In this document: positions 18,163-26,969 of the stretch, piece by piece
How positions within the stretch are numbered: the stretch's first letter is position 1
Layout of the letters: the number at the start of each line of letters is the position of its first letter
From: Flagellimonas lutimaris
GTDB taxonomy: Bacteria; Bacteroidota; Bacteroidia; Flavobacteriales; Flavobacteriaceae
DNA length: 64,000 bases
Reading direction: 5' to 3'
Assembly (NCBI RefSeq): GCF_003581615.1
Contig: NZ_QXFH01000070.1
Span: 310,001-374,000 of the forward strand
Made by a program: the position numbers and the translations under genes
Notes under the pieces: generated by a model
Told to the model about the DNA's origin: nothing
Database searches by the model: none
The model's input: the letters and a program-made list of their open reading frames with translations, nothing else

Positions 18163-18170
18163 TAATTTTG
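18163..18170 (+). promoter_or_regulatory. Likely -7 promoter element of fabH
   Basis: TAATTTTG matches TAnnTTTG, after the rpmF terminator and 82 bases before the fabH start. No good TTG at -33. Confidence 0.45.
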
Positions 18171-18177
18171 ACTATAA

Positions 18178-18194
18178 AGTCATATAAAATGACT
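18178..18194. promoter_or_regulatory. Palindrome at the fabH promoter, operator-like
   Basis: AGTCAT (18178-18183), spacer ATAAA, ATGACT (18189-18194). It covers the expected transcription start behind the -7 box, a usual place for a repressor site. The regulator is unknown. Confidence 0.4.
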
Positions 18195-18252
18195 AATTTT
18201 CACCGCTTTTGGGTCAAATTTGAATGTTTTTGACAATAAAGAGAGGCTAAAA

Positions 18253-19248
18253 ATGAAGAAAACAACAGCAGCAATAACAGCTGTAGGAGGGTACGTTCCA
18301 GATTTTGTTCTTTCCAACAAAGTATTGGAAACCATGGTGGATACCAACGACGAGTGGATTACCACAAGAACAGGGATCAAGGAGCGAAGAATCTTAAAAG
18401 AAGAGAACGCAGGAACATCTTTTATGGCAATCAAAGCTGCGGAAGATTTGCTTCAAAAAAGAGGCATTGAAGCTTCCGAAATAGATTTTGTGCTAGTTGC
18501 CACCGCTACTCCAGATATGCCCGTTGCAGCTACAGCGGCATATGTTGCTTCGGAAATTGGCGCGGTAAACGCTTTTGCTTACGACTTACAAGCAGCGTGT
18601 TCCAGTTTTTTATATGGAATGTCAACAGCCGCTAGTTATATAGAATCTGGGAGGTACAAGAAAGTACTGCTTATAGGTGCAGATAAAATGTCGTCCATAA
18701 TAGATTACACCGATAGAACAACGTGTATTATTTTTGGAGATGGTGCCGGAGCGGTTCTTTTTGAGCCTAATGAAGAAGGGTTGGGATTACAGGATGAGTA
18801 TCTACGTTCCGATGGAATTGGCCGACAGTTTTTAAAGATTGATGCAGGAGGTTCAATTTTGCCCGCATCCGAAGAAACCGTAAAGAATAAACAACATTAT
18901 GTCTTTCAAGATGGTAAATCTGTTTTTAAGTTTGCAGTCTCCAATATGGCTGATGTATCCGCACTTATAATGGAGCGAAACAACCTTACTAAAGAAGATG
19001 TACAATGGCTGGCGCCTCATCAGGCCAACAAACGTATTATTGACGCAACAGCCAACAGGATGGGTGTCGAACCCGAAAAGGTTATGATCAATATTGACCG
19101 GTACGGAAACACCACTTCTGCAACATTGCCCTTGTTGCTTTACGATTACGAAAAGCAACTAAAGAAAGGAGATAATATCATTTTCGCCGCTTTTGGTGGA
19201 GGTTTTACATGGGGTTCCATTTATTTAAAATGGGCCTATAATTCTTAA
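18253..19248 (+). CDS. fabH: 3-oxoacyl-[acyl-carrier-protein] synthase III
   Basis: Condenses an acyl-CoA primer with malonyl-ACP to start fatty acid synthesis. The 331-residue product has all three catalytic residues: Cys in AACSSFLYG (about 114), His in [11 protein letters not shown] (about 256) and Asn in [11 protein letters not shown] (about 286). The conserved [17 protein letters not shown] lies near residue 26. I chose ATG 18253 ([16 protein letters not shown]) over an in-frame TTG 33 bases upstream, because FabH begins with the first strand here. It is followed by accB after 26 bases, so priming and malonyl-CoA supply are genetically linked. Confidence 0.95.
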   Translation: MKKTTAAITAVGGYVPDFVLSNKVLETMVDTNDEWITTRTGIKERRILKEENAGTSFMAIKAAEDLLQKRGIEASEIDFVLVATATPDMPVAATAAYVASEIGAVNAFAYDLQAACSSFLYGMSTAASYIESGRYKKVLLIGADKMSSIIDYTDRTTCIIFGDGAGAVLFEPNEEGLGLQDEYLRSDGIGRQFLKIDAGGSILPASEETVKNKQHYVFQDGKSVFKFAVSNMADVSALIMERNNLTKEDVQWLAPHQANKRIIDATANRMGVEPEKVMINIDRYGNTTSATLPLLLYDYEKQLKKGDNIIFAAFGGGFTWGSIYLKWAYNS

Positions 19249-19274
19249 TCACACAACTAACTAAATTATATTCC

Positions 19275-19763
19275 ATGGACATTAAGGAAATTCAAAGTTT
19301 AATCAAGTTTGTAGCCAAATCGGGTGCCAGCGAGGTGAAGTTGGAAATGGAGGACATTAAGATCACCATTCGAACAGGAAGCAACGATTCCAGCACACCG
19401 GAAACTACAATTGTTCAACAAATACCGGTAGCTCAAGCTCCAACAGCCGCTGCACCGGCACCGGCAGCTCCCCAAGAAGCTGCACCATCATCAGATTCCA
19501 AAAAAGCAGATGATGACTCAAAATATATTACTATCAAATCCCCCATCATAGGAACATTCTATAGAAAACCATCTCCAGACAAACCCCCATTCGTGGAGGT
19601 TGGCACCACCATAAACCAAGGCGATGTTCTTTGTGTAATCGAGGCAATGAAACTTTTCAACGATATCGAATCAGAAGTTTCAGGTAAAATAGTTAAGATA
19701 TTGGTTGACGACTCCTCTCCTGTTGAGTTTGACCAACCATTATTCTTGGTAGACCCATCCTAG
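19275..19763 (+). CDS. accB: Acetyl-CoA carboxylase biotin carboxyl carrier protein
   Basis: Carries biotin between the carboxylase and transferase parts of acetyl-CoA carboxylase. The 162-residue protein has an N-terminal helical domain, a flexible alanine/proline-rich linker (about residues 47-75) and the biotinyl domain (about 83-160) with the biotinylated lysine in IEAMKLFND (about 122). The region preceding it, [15 protein letters not shown], is typical. It lies between fabH and accC on the same strand. Start at ATG 19275. Confidence 0.96.
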   Translation: MDIKEIQSLIKFVAKSGASEVKLEMEDIKITIRTGSNDSSTPETTIVQQIPVAQAPTAAAPAPAAPQEAAPSSDSKKADDDSKYITIKSPIIGTFYRKPSPDKPPFVEVGTTINQGDVLCVIEAMKLFNDIESEVSGKIVKILVDDSSPVEFDQPLFLVDPS

Positions 19764-19850
19764 TGAGTTTTAAATGATACATTTTAGGCAATAAGTTTTG
19801 TTGCTTAGAACCATTTAAGATTTAGAATTCCGAATTTAAGATTGTGTTCT

Positions 19851-21209
19851 ATGTTTAAAAAAGTATTGATTGCAAATAGGGGTGAAATTGCCTTGCGGAT
19901 TATAAGAACCTGCAAGGAAATGGGCATTAAAACCGTGGCCGTTTACTCCAAGGCCGATGAAGAAAGTCTTCACGTACGCTTTGCCGACGAAGCCGTATGT
20001 ATAGGCCCAGCACCCAGTAGCGAATCTTATTTAAAGATTCCAAATATTATAGCAGCAGCGGAAATTACCAACGCCGATGCCATTCATCCAGGATACGGAT
20101 TCCTTTCCGAAAACTCCAAATTCTCAAAAATCTGTGCCGAGCACGATATCAAATTTATTGGAGCCTCTGGTGAACAAATTGATAAAATGGGAGACAAAGC
20201 AACAGCCAAAGAAACCATGAAAAAAGCCGGTGTACCCACCGTGCCAGGTTCTGAAGGTTTGTTGAAAGATGTTGACCATGCAAGAAAGGAAGCTAAAAAA
20301 ATGGGCTATCCTGTAATGATCAAAGCAACCGCAGGTGGTGGAGGTAAAGGAATGCGCGCCATTTGGTCCGAGGATGAGATGGAGAAAAACTTCAACAGCG
20401 CCGTTACAGAAGCAACTGCGGCCTTTGGAAACGGAGGTATGTACATGGAAAAGCTGATTGAAGAACCACGCCACATCGAAATTCAGATTGTGGGCGATCA
20501 GTATGGAAAAGCTTGTCACCTATCCGAAAGGGACTGTTCGGTGCAACGCAGGCACCAGAAACTTACCGAAGAAACCCCTTCTCCTTTTATGACGGACAAG
20601 CTCCGTGAAGATATGGGGAAAGCGGCAGTAAAAGCAGCGGAATACATAAAATATGAAGGAGCGGGAACCATTGAGTTTTTGGTAGATAAACATCGTAACT
20701 TCTTCTTTATGGAGATGAATACCCGTATCCAAGTAGAGCACCCTATTACAGAGCAAGTTGTGGACTACGACTTGATTCGTGAGCAAATTTTGGTTGCGGG
20801 AGGTGTGCCAATCTCTGGAAAAAACTATTTCCCAAAATTGCACTCTATTGAGTGCCGAATCAATGCGGAAGACCCTTATAATGACTTTAGGCCTTCACCT
20901 GGAAAAATTACCACATTGCACATGCCTGGTGGACATGGAGTACGATTGGACACACATGTGTATAGCGGCTATATGATTCCGCCTAATTATGATTCCATGA
21001 TTGCAAAGTTGATAACCACCGCTCAAACAAGGGAAGAGGCCATTAACAAAATGAGAAGGGCCTTGGACGAATTTGTAATCGAGGGAGTTAAAACTACTAT
21101 TCCATTCCACCGTCAATTGATGGATCATCCAGATTATTTGGCAGGCAACTATACTACCAAATTCATGGAGGATTTTAAAATGGACCCAAAATACAAAGAC
21201 GAACATTAA
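19851..21209 (+). CDS. accC: Acetyl-CoA carboxylase biotin carboxylase subunit
   Basis: Carboxylates the biotin on AccB with bicarbonate and ATP, the first half-reaction of malonyl-CoA formation. The 452-residue ATP-grasp protein starts [19 protein letters not shown] and contains the glycine-rich ATP-binding loop [15 protein letters not shown] (about 159-173), [14 protein letters not shown] (about 226) and the active-site region [15 protein letters not shown] (about 287-301). Length matches the family (about 450). I chose ATG 19851 rather than the in-frame TTG three codons before. An 87-base gap after accB is AT-rich without a clear promoter. A terminator follows. Confidence 0.96.
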   Translation: MFKKVLIANRGEIALRIIRTCKEMGIKTVAVYSKADEESLHVRFADEAVCIGPAPSSESYLKIPNIIAAAEITNADAIHPGYGFLSENSKFSKICAEHDIKFIGASGEQIDKMGDKATAKETMKKAGVPTVPGSEGLLKDVDHARKEAKKMGYPVMIKATAGGGGKGMRAIWSEDEMEKNFNSAVTEATAAFGNGGMYMEKLIEEPRHIEIQIVGDQYGKACHLSERDCSVQRRHQKLTEETPSPFMTDKLREDMGKAAVKAAEYIKYEGAGTIEFLVDKHRNFFFMEMNTRIQVEHPITEQVVDYDLIREQILVAGGVPISGKNYFPKLHSIECRINAEDPYNDFRPSPGKITTLHMPGGHGVRLDTHVYSGYMIPPNYDSMIAKLITTAQTREEAINKMRRALDEFVIEGVKTTIPFHRQLMDHPDYLAGNYTTKFMEDFKMDPKYKDEH

Positions 21210-21215
21210 ATAGAG

Positions 21216-21242
21216 CCCCGATACATTCGGGGTTTTTCTTTT
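21216..21242 (+). terminator. Intrinsic terminator of accC
   Basis: CCCCGA (21216-21221), loop TACAT, TCGGGG (21227-21232), then TTTTTCTTTT. The T-tract ends exactly at the start codon of the next gene. Confidence 0.85.
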
Positions 21243-22361
21243 ATGGAATTAAGTTATTGGGAACATAAAAGTTGGTTTTCAAATGTTGACTTTAGCGTTA
21301 TCGGCAGCGGCATCGTTGGCATTAACTGTGCCATCAACCTGAAGAAAAAATACCCCAAAAGCAATATCTTAATTCTTGAAAAAGGCAGCTTACCCCAAGG
21401 AGCAAGCACCAAAAATGCAGGCTTTGCTTGTTTTGGAAGCGTTTCCGAAATTTTATCGGACCTAGAGCATCATACCGAGGAAGAAGTGGTGCAACTGGTT
21501 CAAAAACGTTGGAATGGCATTCAACGACTACGAAGTCTGTTGGGCGATGAAGCCATAGGTTTTCAATTGCACGGCAGTCATGAACTTTTCCCTTTGGGAA
21601 AACCTCAGTTCTACGAAAACTGTTTGGAATCCATTCCTTACCTCAACGGTTTGATGGGGCCCATTTTTGGTCAAAACCCTTTTGTAACCAACAATAATCT
21701 GTTCGGTTTTGGTAATATTCAAGAAAAATACATCACACACCAACTGGAAGGGCAATTGGATACTGGAAAAATGATGCGTTCCTTGATTCAAAAATGTTTG
21801 TCCTTGGGAATTCCTATTTTAAATGGGGTTATGGTCAATGATGTTGTTGAATCGAATAATGGCGCTACCATCGTAACAGGTGACTTTGAGTTTTCGTCCA
21901 AAAAAGTATTTGTGGCCACCAATGGTTTTGCTTCCAAACTATTAAAATCAGAAACTGTGAAGCCTGCACGAGCGCAGGTTTTGGTTACGGAACCCATCAA
22001 AAGTTTGGAAATAAAAGGCACCTTTCATTTTGATGAAGGGTATTATTATTTCCGAAACATTGACAACAGAATCTTGTTTGGAGGTGGCCGAAACCTTGAT
22101 TTTAAAACCGAGGAAACTACAGAATTTGGAGAAACACAAATTATCCAAAATAAGCTTGAAGCATTACTCCAGGATATGATTTTACCGAATCAACTCGTCA
22201 AAATTGAACGAAGATGGAGTGGCATAATGGGCGTGGGCAAACAAAAATCCCCTATCGTAAAACAGGTTTCCAATTCCATTTTTTGCGGTGTTCGGTTAGG
22301 AGGCATGGGCGTGGCTCTGGGAAGCCTTGTTGGTAAAGAATTGGCTGATTTAGCCGATTAA
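21243..22361 (+). CDS. FAD-dependent oxidoreductase (DadA/GlpO-like)
   Basis: A 372-residue flavoprotein of the D-amino-acid oxidase (DAO) superfamily. The FAD-binding dinucleotide motif is VIGSGIVGINCAINL at about residues 19-33, with the acidic end of strand 2 in LILEKGSLP, then the cofactor-contacting GASTKNAGFACFGS (about 53-66). Towards the C-terminus RRWSGIMGVG and RLGGMGVALGS form the second FAD contact. The substrate is probably an amine or amino acid but is not fixed by the sequence. The start codon is directly after the T-tract of the accC terminator. It is convergent with the ABC ATPase gene and overlaps it by 4 bases. Confidence 0.85.
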   Translation: MELSYWEHKSWFSNVDFSVIGSGIVGINCAINLKKKYPKSNILILEKGSLPQGASTKNAGFACFGSVSEILSDLEHHTEEEVVQLVQKRWNGIQRLRSLLGDEAIGFQLHGSHELFPLGKPQFYENCLESIPYLNGLMGPIFGQNPFVTNNNLFGFGNIQEKYITHQLEGQLDTGKMMRSLIQKCLSLGIPILNGVMVNDVVESNNGATIVTGDFEFSSKKVFVATNGFASKLLKSETVKPARAQVLVTEPIKSLEIKGTFHFDEGYYYFRNIDNRILFGGGRNLDFKTEETTEFGETQIIQNKLEALLQDMILPNQLVKIERRWSGIMGVGKQKSPIVKQVSNSIFCGVRLGGMGVALGSLVGKELADLAD

Positions 22362-23020
22362 ACCATTCTTCCGTCCAATAAATTGATGGTCCTGGAACCG
22401 TATTCAGCATTTTTCTCGGAGTGCGTCACCTGAATTATGGTTACCCCTTCATCATTCAATTGTTTAAACAGTTCCATGATTTCCTCTCCCTGCTTTGAAT
22501 TTAGGTTTCCAGTGGGCTCATCCGCCAATATCAGTTTAGGATTTGATATCAATGCTCTGGCCACACCGACCAATTGCTGCTGTCCCCCACTTAACTGGGC
22601 GGGAAAAAGATCCTTTTTTCCCACAATGTTGAACCGGTCCAACATATCAGCTACCCTGGCCTTACGTTCAGCGCCTTTAATTTTCTTATAAATCAACGGC
22701 ATTTCCAAGTTTTCCTTTACCGTAAGTTCATCCAGCAAATGATAGGATTGGAATACAAAACCAATATATTGTTTATACAGATTAGAACGGTGTTTCTCCT
22801 TTAGAGAATGAACGGATTCGTCCAAGAAATTATACTCTCCCTCGTCAAAGGTGTCCAACATCCCAATAACGTTGAGCAAAGTGGATTTTCCCGAGCCCGA
22901 AGGTCCCATTACAGAGATAAATTCTCCTTCTTCTACTTCAAGATTGATGTCCTTCAGTAAAAAGAAGCGTTGACCTCCTGAATGTACCCATTTAAATATG
23001 TTGTTGAGTTGTAATAGCAT
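22358..23020 (-). CDS. MacB/LolD-type ABC ATPase with divergent signature and D-loop
   Basis: A 220-residue ATP-binding subunit of the MacB/LolD class, last gene of the efflux run. Walker A is GPSGSGKST (about 39-47), Q-loop VFQSYHLL, Walker [12 protein letters not shown] (about 160) and the H-switch is in QVTHSE. Two places differ from the canonical sister at 36696-37391: the residues after the signature read LSGGQQQLVGVARA instead of [14 protein letters not shown], and the D-loop reads NLNS instead of NLDS. Both regions serve in dimer contact, so this subunit may pair with the canonical ATPase or be slower. It begins 1 base after the serine hydrolase gene ends, so it is co-translated. Confidence 0.88.
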   Translation of the reverse strand: MLLQLNNIFKWVHSGGQRFFLLKDINLEVEEGEFISVMGPSGSGKSTLLNVIGMLDTFDEGEYNFLDESVHSLKEKHRSNLYKQYIGFVFQSYHLLDELTVKENLEMPLIYKKIKGAERKARVADMLDRFNIVGKKDLFPAQLSGGQQQLVGVARALISNPKLILADEPTGNLNSKQGEEIMELFKQLNDEGVTIIQVTHSEKNAEYGSRTINLLDGRMV

Positions 23021-23021
23021 C

Positions 23022-24518
23022 TTATTTGTTTTTTATTTCGTCTAATTTTTTTCTAGAATTTTCGCACCAATAGCAATTCGCCCCAGGTTTAAGCTCTATC
23101 GCCTTTTTAAAACTTTTAATAGCGTTGGGCTTGTCATTAAGCAAATAATATCCTTCACCTAAAGAATCCCAAAGATTTCCATCTTCTGGGAAAAGATCTG
23201 TATTCAGTTTTAACAGTGCAACGCCCCATTCAACATCCTTGTTCTCTGATACTTGTTTAAAGCCGATTCGGTTCAAGAGCGCCTTATCATTTATTGGCGT
23301 TTCGGTTTTGCTCTCAATAAATTGAGGTAATAGACTCACTTTATCAGGAGAGTTCGACCTAATAAAATCAAAAACCAGCTCATACTTGTTTTTTGGAATT
23401 ATTTTGGAACTGTATTCTTCATCTATCACCATTGAAGCAATATCCCATGCTACATTTTCTGATTGGTGGTTTAAAATGATGTTAGACAAAGCAATTACCA
23501 CTAAATCATCTTCTACAAACCTGAGAAAATCCGCAAAGTAAATTCCATTACTACCGTTATGTGCAACAATTTTTGTGTTGTTCCGTGAATTGAATATGGC
23601 CCAACCATACCCATAAAATGATGTTCTAGTTTCATTCTCTGGGACATGGGCCTTTTCCATTAAGTTGTTTGTTTCGGCAGACAGTACTTTACTGTTTTCC
23701 AAAGCAAGGTGCCATTTGTACAAATCTTCGACGGTAGAATATATGTCTCCTTTTCCGATACTGTACCAATGCTCATTGTTGTAGGGTAGATGTTCTTGAG
23801 TTATTCCCCAATCCCGCCATTCACCATCTGTATAATGGAAATAGTATCCGTGCGCAAGCTGCTCGCTATTAAAATGTATCTCCTTATAACCTGTATGGTT
23901 CATTTGCAAAGGAGTCCAAAAGTTTTCCCTTAAAAATGTTTCATAATCTTGTTGGGAGGCTTGTTCAATTATTGCTGACAACAAAATATAGTTGGCATTG
24001 GCATAAGTATGTTTTGTTCCCGGCGCATACATTAATTCTGCTTCAAAAAAGTCCTTTAAAAAAGCTTCTTTGCTCGCTTTATCATATCTGAATCCTCCTG
24101 TTCTTGGTGATACACCAGATGTATGAGTAAGCAAATGATGTATCGTAATGTCTCTTTTATCGGCAGGTACTTGTGGAAAATACTTTTCAATGTTATCCGA
24201 AACTTTCAGTTCTTGATCTTCCATAAGCTTCAAAATAGCAGCCGCCGTAAATTGCTTGGTTACTGAGCCTACATTAAATACCGTTGACGGAGTGTTTGTT
24301 ATTTTCAAGGATCTATCGGCCCAACCAAATCCCTTCGAGAAAACAAATTCACCTTCTTTGGCCACTAAAACGCTTCCTGAATAACCGTTAGCAACACTTT
24401 CACTCAAGAATTTGTCAATTTTAAACGCAAGGCTATCATCTTTTAACCCCTCTTGAGCCAATAAAGTGTTACCGAAAACCAATGATAGGCATAGCGCTTT
24501 CAATATATTACTTTTCAT
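23022..24518 (-). CDS. Exported serine hydrolase (class C beta-lactamase family) with C-terminal TPR
   Basis: A 498-residue protein with a signal peptide (about 1-21, ending LLAQ). The beta-lactamase/penicillin-binding fold has the nucleophile in NVGSVTKQFT (SxxK, about residue 83), the YxN motif in TYANANYILL (about 170) and a third motif HNGSNGIY (about 320), so the catalytic set is complete. Residues about 410-490 resemble TPR repeats (FPEDGNLWDSLGEGYYLLND, then AIKSFKKAIELKPG). Family members are peptidases, esterases or D-amino-acid hydrolases; the substrate is unknown. It is embedded between the last permease (20 bases) and the second ATPase (1 base), which ties it to the transporter. 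Confidence 0.88.
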   Translation of the reverse strand: MKSNILKALCLSLVFGNTLLAQEGLKDDSLAFKIDKFLSESVANGYSGSVLVAKEGEFVFSKGFGWADRSLKITNTPSTVFNVGSVTKQFTAAAILKLMEDQELKVSDNIEKYFPQVPADKRDITIHHLLTHTSGVSPRTGGFRYDKASKEAFLKDFFEAELMYAPGTKHTYANANYILLSAIIEQASQQDYETFLRENFWTPLQMNHTGYKEIHFNSEQLAHGYYFHYTDGEWRDWGITQEHLPYNNEHWYSIGKGDIYSTVEDLYKWHLALENSKVLSAETNNLMEKAHVPENETRTSFYGYGWAIFNSRNNTKIVAHNGSNGIYFADFLRFVEDDLVVIALSNIILNHQSENVAWDIASMVIDEEYSSKIIPKNKYELVFDFIRSNSPDKVSLLPQFIESKTETPINDKALLNRIGFKQVSENKDVEWGVALLKLNTDLFPEDGNLWDSLGEGYYLLNDKPNAIKSFKKAIELKPGANCYWCENSRKKLDEIKNK

Positions 24519-24538
24519 TTTACAGTAGTATTTGTGTT

Positions 24539-26950
24539 CTATTCTGTTCGTAAACTTTTTACTGGATTGGCAGATGCTGCTTTTACTGTGCGTGAACCCA
24601 CGGTAATAAAGGCAATAAGACTGGCTGTAAGTCCTGCGCCAAGAAAAAACAATGGGCTTAAGCTAACATGGGATGCATAGTTCTGAAGCCATTCATTTAA
24701 AAAGTACCAAGCAATTGGTGTGGCAATAAAAAAGGCAAGGCCGACCAACTTTAAAAAATCTTTGGTCAGCAAAAGTGCCACAGAAGATACACTTGCACCA
24801 ACCACTTTTCGTACTCCGATCTCCTTGGTTCGTTGGGCAACTACCAACATGGATATGGCAAAGAGCCCCAGACAACTTAAAATAATTCCCAATACACTGC
24901 CACTTGTAATAATGGTTGCCATGGTTTTTTCCCTTTTAAAGGTGCGGTCCACATTTTCGTCCAGAAATGAGCCCAAGAACTCGGCCTGTGGTTCAACTTT
25001 CTCCCATGCATTTTTTATGGCATCAAAAGATTGTGCCGTATTTTGTGGGGCAATTTTCACATAGGCATAATAAAGGTCCCAATTACGATTCATGAAAAGC
25101 GTAAGTGGCTTTATTTTTCTGCTGACTTCCTGAAAATTATAGTCTTTTACAACTCCAACAACCGAATATGTAATGGAATCGTCCATGGGAATACGGATGG
25201 ACAAAGGGTCCTCTTCTCCTAATTGCTTCGCCATACTTTCGTTGATTACCATACTAAGGCTGTCCGTACTAAATTCTCGGTTGAACATTCGACCTGATTT
25301 AAGCTCAATGTCCAGCGTTTTGGCATAATCATAATCCACTGTTAGGGCATTGGTGACGACACCTCTGCCTTTGTATTCAAAGCCCATTGCACTGCTAGTA
25401 ATACTTCCGTCTTTTCCAAGTCCCAAATTACTATCAGAACCCGAAACGCTCAAAATGTCAGAATTTTGGGAAAGCTCATCACGCAATAAATCCAGAACAG
25501 CATAGCTATCCTTTCTTCCGTTTAAGGGAATAGACACCACTTGCTCCTTGTTGTATCCAAGGTCTTTGTTACGTAAAAAGTCTATTTGCCCATGCAATAC
25601 CAAAGTTCCACTGATCAAGATAATGGCGATAACAAATTGAAGGACGATCAACCCATTGCGCAGTCGGTTTTTGCCCAAATCGAGTTTACCCTTTAGTGCC
25701 CGAAGTGTACTCAGCTTGCTCAAAAGTAATGCAGGGTACCCTCCAGCAATCAGAGTGATTACAAAAATGGACGCCGCAAACAGCACAATAATTCCTGGTT
25801 GGGTCACCTCGGCGAATGTGGCCTTTGTATTAAAAAGGGTCTTGAACGGGTCTATGAGCAAATTACTGACCATAAGTCCCAAACCTATCGCAATCAAAAA
25901 AACAATCACACTTTCCATCCAAAACTGGAAGAACAATTGCTTTTTGACAGCACCAAGCGTCTTGCGCATTCCAATTTCTTTGAGTCTTTTTTCGCTCAAG
26001 GCAATATTCATATTAATGAAATTGGCGCAAACAATAAATATGATTACTAACGCTACCCCTAAAATAATATACGGAAAGGTTCGTGGCGCTTCAGCTTTAC
26101 CTGCTTTAAAAGATGCAAAATGCATGTCCGTAATGGGCATCAAGTGAAATTGTTTGTATTGCCCGTTGACATCGGGAGTGGCACCATCTCTTTTGTCACT
26201 TTCAATACTTTCCGCATAATGAAGGTTTGCAAAGGCTCTTGTGTTCTCCTCAAATTGTTGAGTTGTCACTCCTTCTTCCAACTGCAAGTAAACAGGTAGA
26301 AACTGAGAGTTCCATACATCTTTGTTGGATTCATATTCCGGATGATTCTCAAAAGGAATCACAATATCAAAATCCATACTGCTATTAGCTGGTGTATTTT
26401 CTAAAATGGATGCAACGGTAAATGGTTTTTCCTCGCTTCCTATTCTTATCTGAAGAATTTCTCCCACAACATTGGTTGTACCAAAAGTTTTTAACGCAGT
26501 TTCCTCCGAAATGGATACCGAATTTTTGGTGGGAAGCGGATTGTTGGTATTACCATTAATTACGGCAAACGTAAATAGGTTGAAGAATTCTGGATCTACA
26601 TATTCAGCATCCAAATTCAAATTTTTTTCTTTGTAGGTTACCAGCGCATCTTCACTCAAGGAACGCGTAATCTGTTTTATTCCCGGAACTTCTTCTTTCA
26701 GTGCCTTCGCCAAAGGCACTGGATTTGATGTGCTTACTTCTGCTCCTCTAGGAGTTTGGTTGGTAAGATAGACTTGATATGTGGAATTTTTATTCTCATG
26801 AAATTGATCAAAAGAGAGTTCGAACATTGCGGTCATGGTCAACAAAAGTGCAACGGCAAACGCGCAGGTAAGCCCCATTATGTTGGCAATGCTAAATATT
26901 CTGTTCTTGATCAGGTTCCGCCAGGCGATTTTTAAATAGTTCTTGAACAT
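24539..26950 (-). CDS. MacB/FtsX-type ABC permease, double-unit (permease 5 of 5)
   Basis: An 803-residue membrane protein that holds two MacB-type units in one chain: TM1 (about 18-40), a periplasmic core domain, an FtsX domain of three helices (about 288-410), then another helix, a second periplasmic core domain and a second FtsX domain (about 675-790). Each FtsX domain carries the coupling motif that contacts the ATPase: KEIGMRKTLGA (about 315) and KEIGVRKVVGA (about 692). It ends NPVKSLRTE, as the sister proteins do. MacB-type systems expel peptides, lipids or siderophores from the periplasm by mechanotransmission rather than pumping through the membrane. It follows the fourth permease after 19 bases. 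Confidence 0.88.
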   Translation of the reverse strand: MFKNYLKIAWRNLIKNRIFSIANIMGLTCAFAVALLLTMTAMFELSFDQFHENKNSTYQVYLTNQTPRGAEVSTSNPVPLAKALKEEVPGIKQITRSLSEDALVTYKEKNLNLDAEYVDPEFFNLFTFAVINGNTNNPLPTKNSVSISEETALKTFGTTNVVGEILQIRIGSEEKPFTVASILENTPANSSMDFDIVIPFENHPEYESNKDVWNSQFLPVYLQLEEGVTTQQFEENTRAFANLHYAESIESDKRDGATPDVNGQYKQFHLMPITDMHFASFKAGKAEAPRTFPYIILGVALVIIFIVCANFINMNIALSEKRLKEIGMRKTLGAVKKQLFFQFWMESVIVFLIAIGLGLMVSNLLIDPFKTLFNTKATFAEVTQPGIIVLFAASIFVITLIAGGYPALLLSKLSTLRALKGKLDLGKNRLRNGLIVLQFVIAIILISGTLVLHGQIDFLRNKDLGYNKEQVVSIPLNGRKDSYAVLDLLRDELSQNSDILSVSGSDSNLGLGKDGSITSSAMGFEYKGRGVVTNALTVDYDYAKTLDIELKSGRMFNREFSTDSLSMVINESMAKQLGEEDPLSIRIPMDDSITYSVVGVVKDYNFQEVSRKIKPLTLFMNRNWDLYYAYVKIAPQNTAQSFDAIKNAWEKVEPQAEFLGSFLDENVDRTFKREKTMATIITSGSVLGIILSCLGLFAISMLVVAQRTKEIGVRKVVGASVSSVALLLTKDFLKLVGLAFFIATPIAWYFLNEWLQNYASHVSLSPLFFLGAGLTASLIAFITVGSRTVKAASANPVKSLRTE

Positions 26951-26969
26951 TTTTTAGGTTTTGGTTGAT

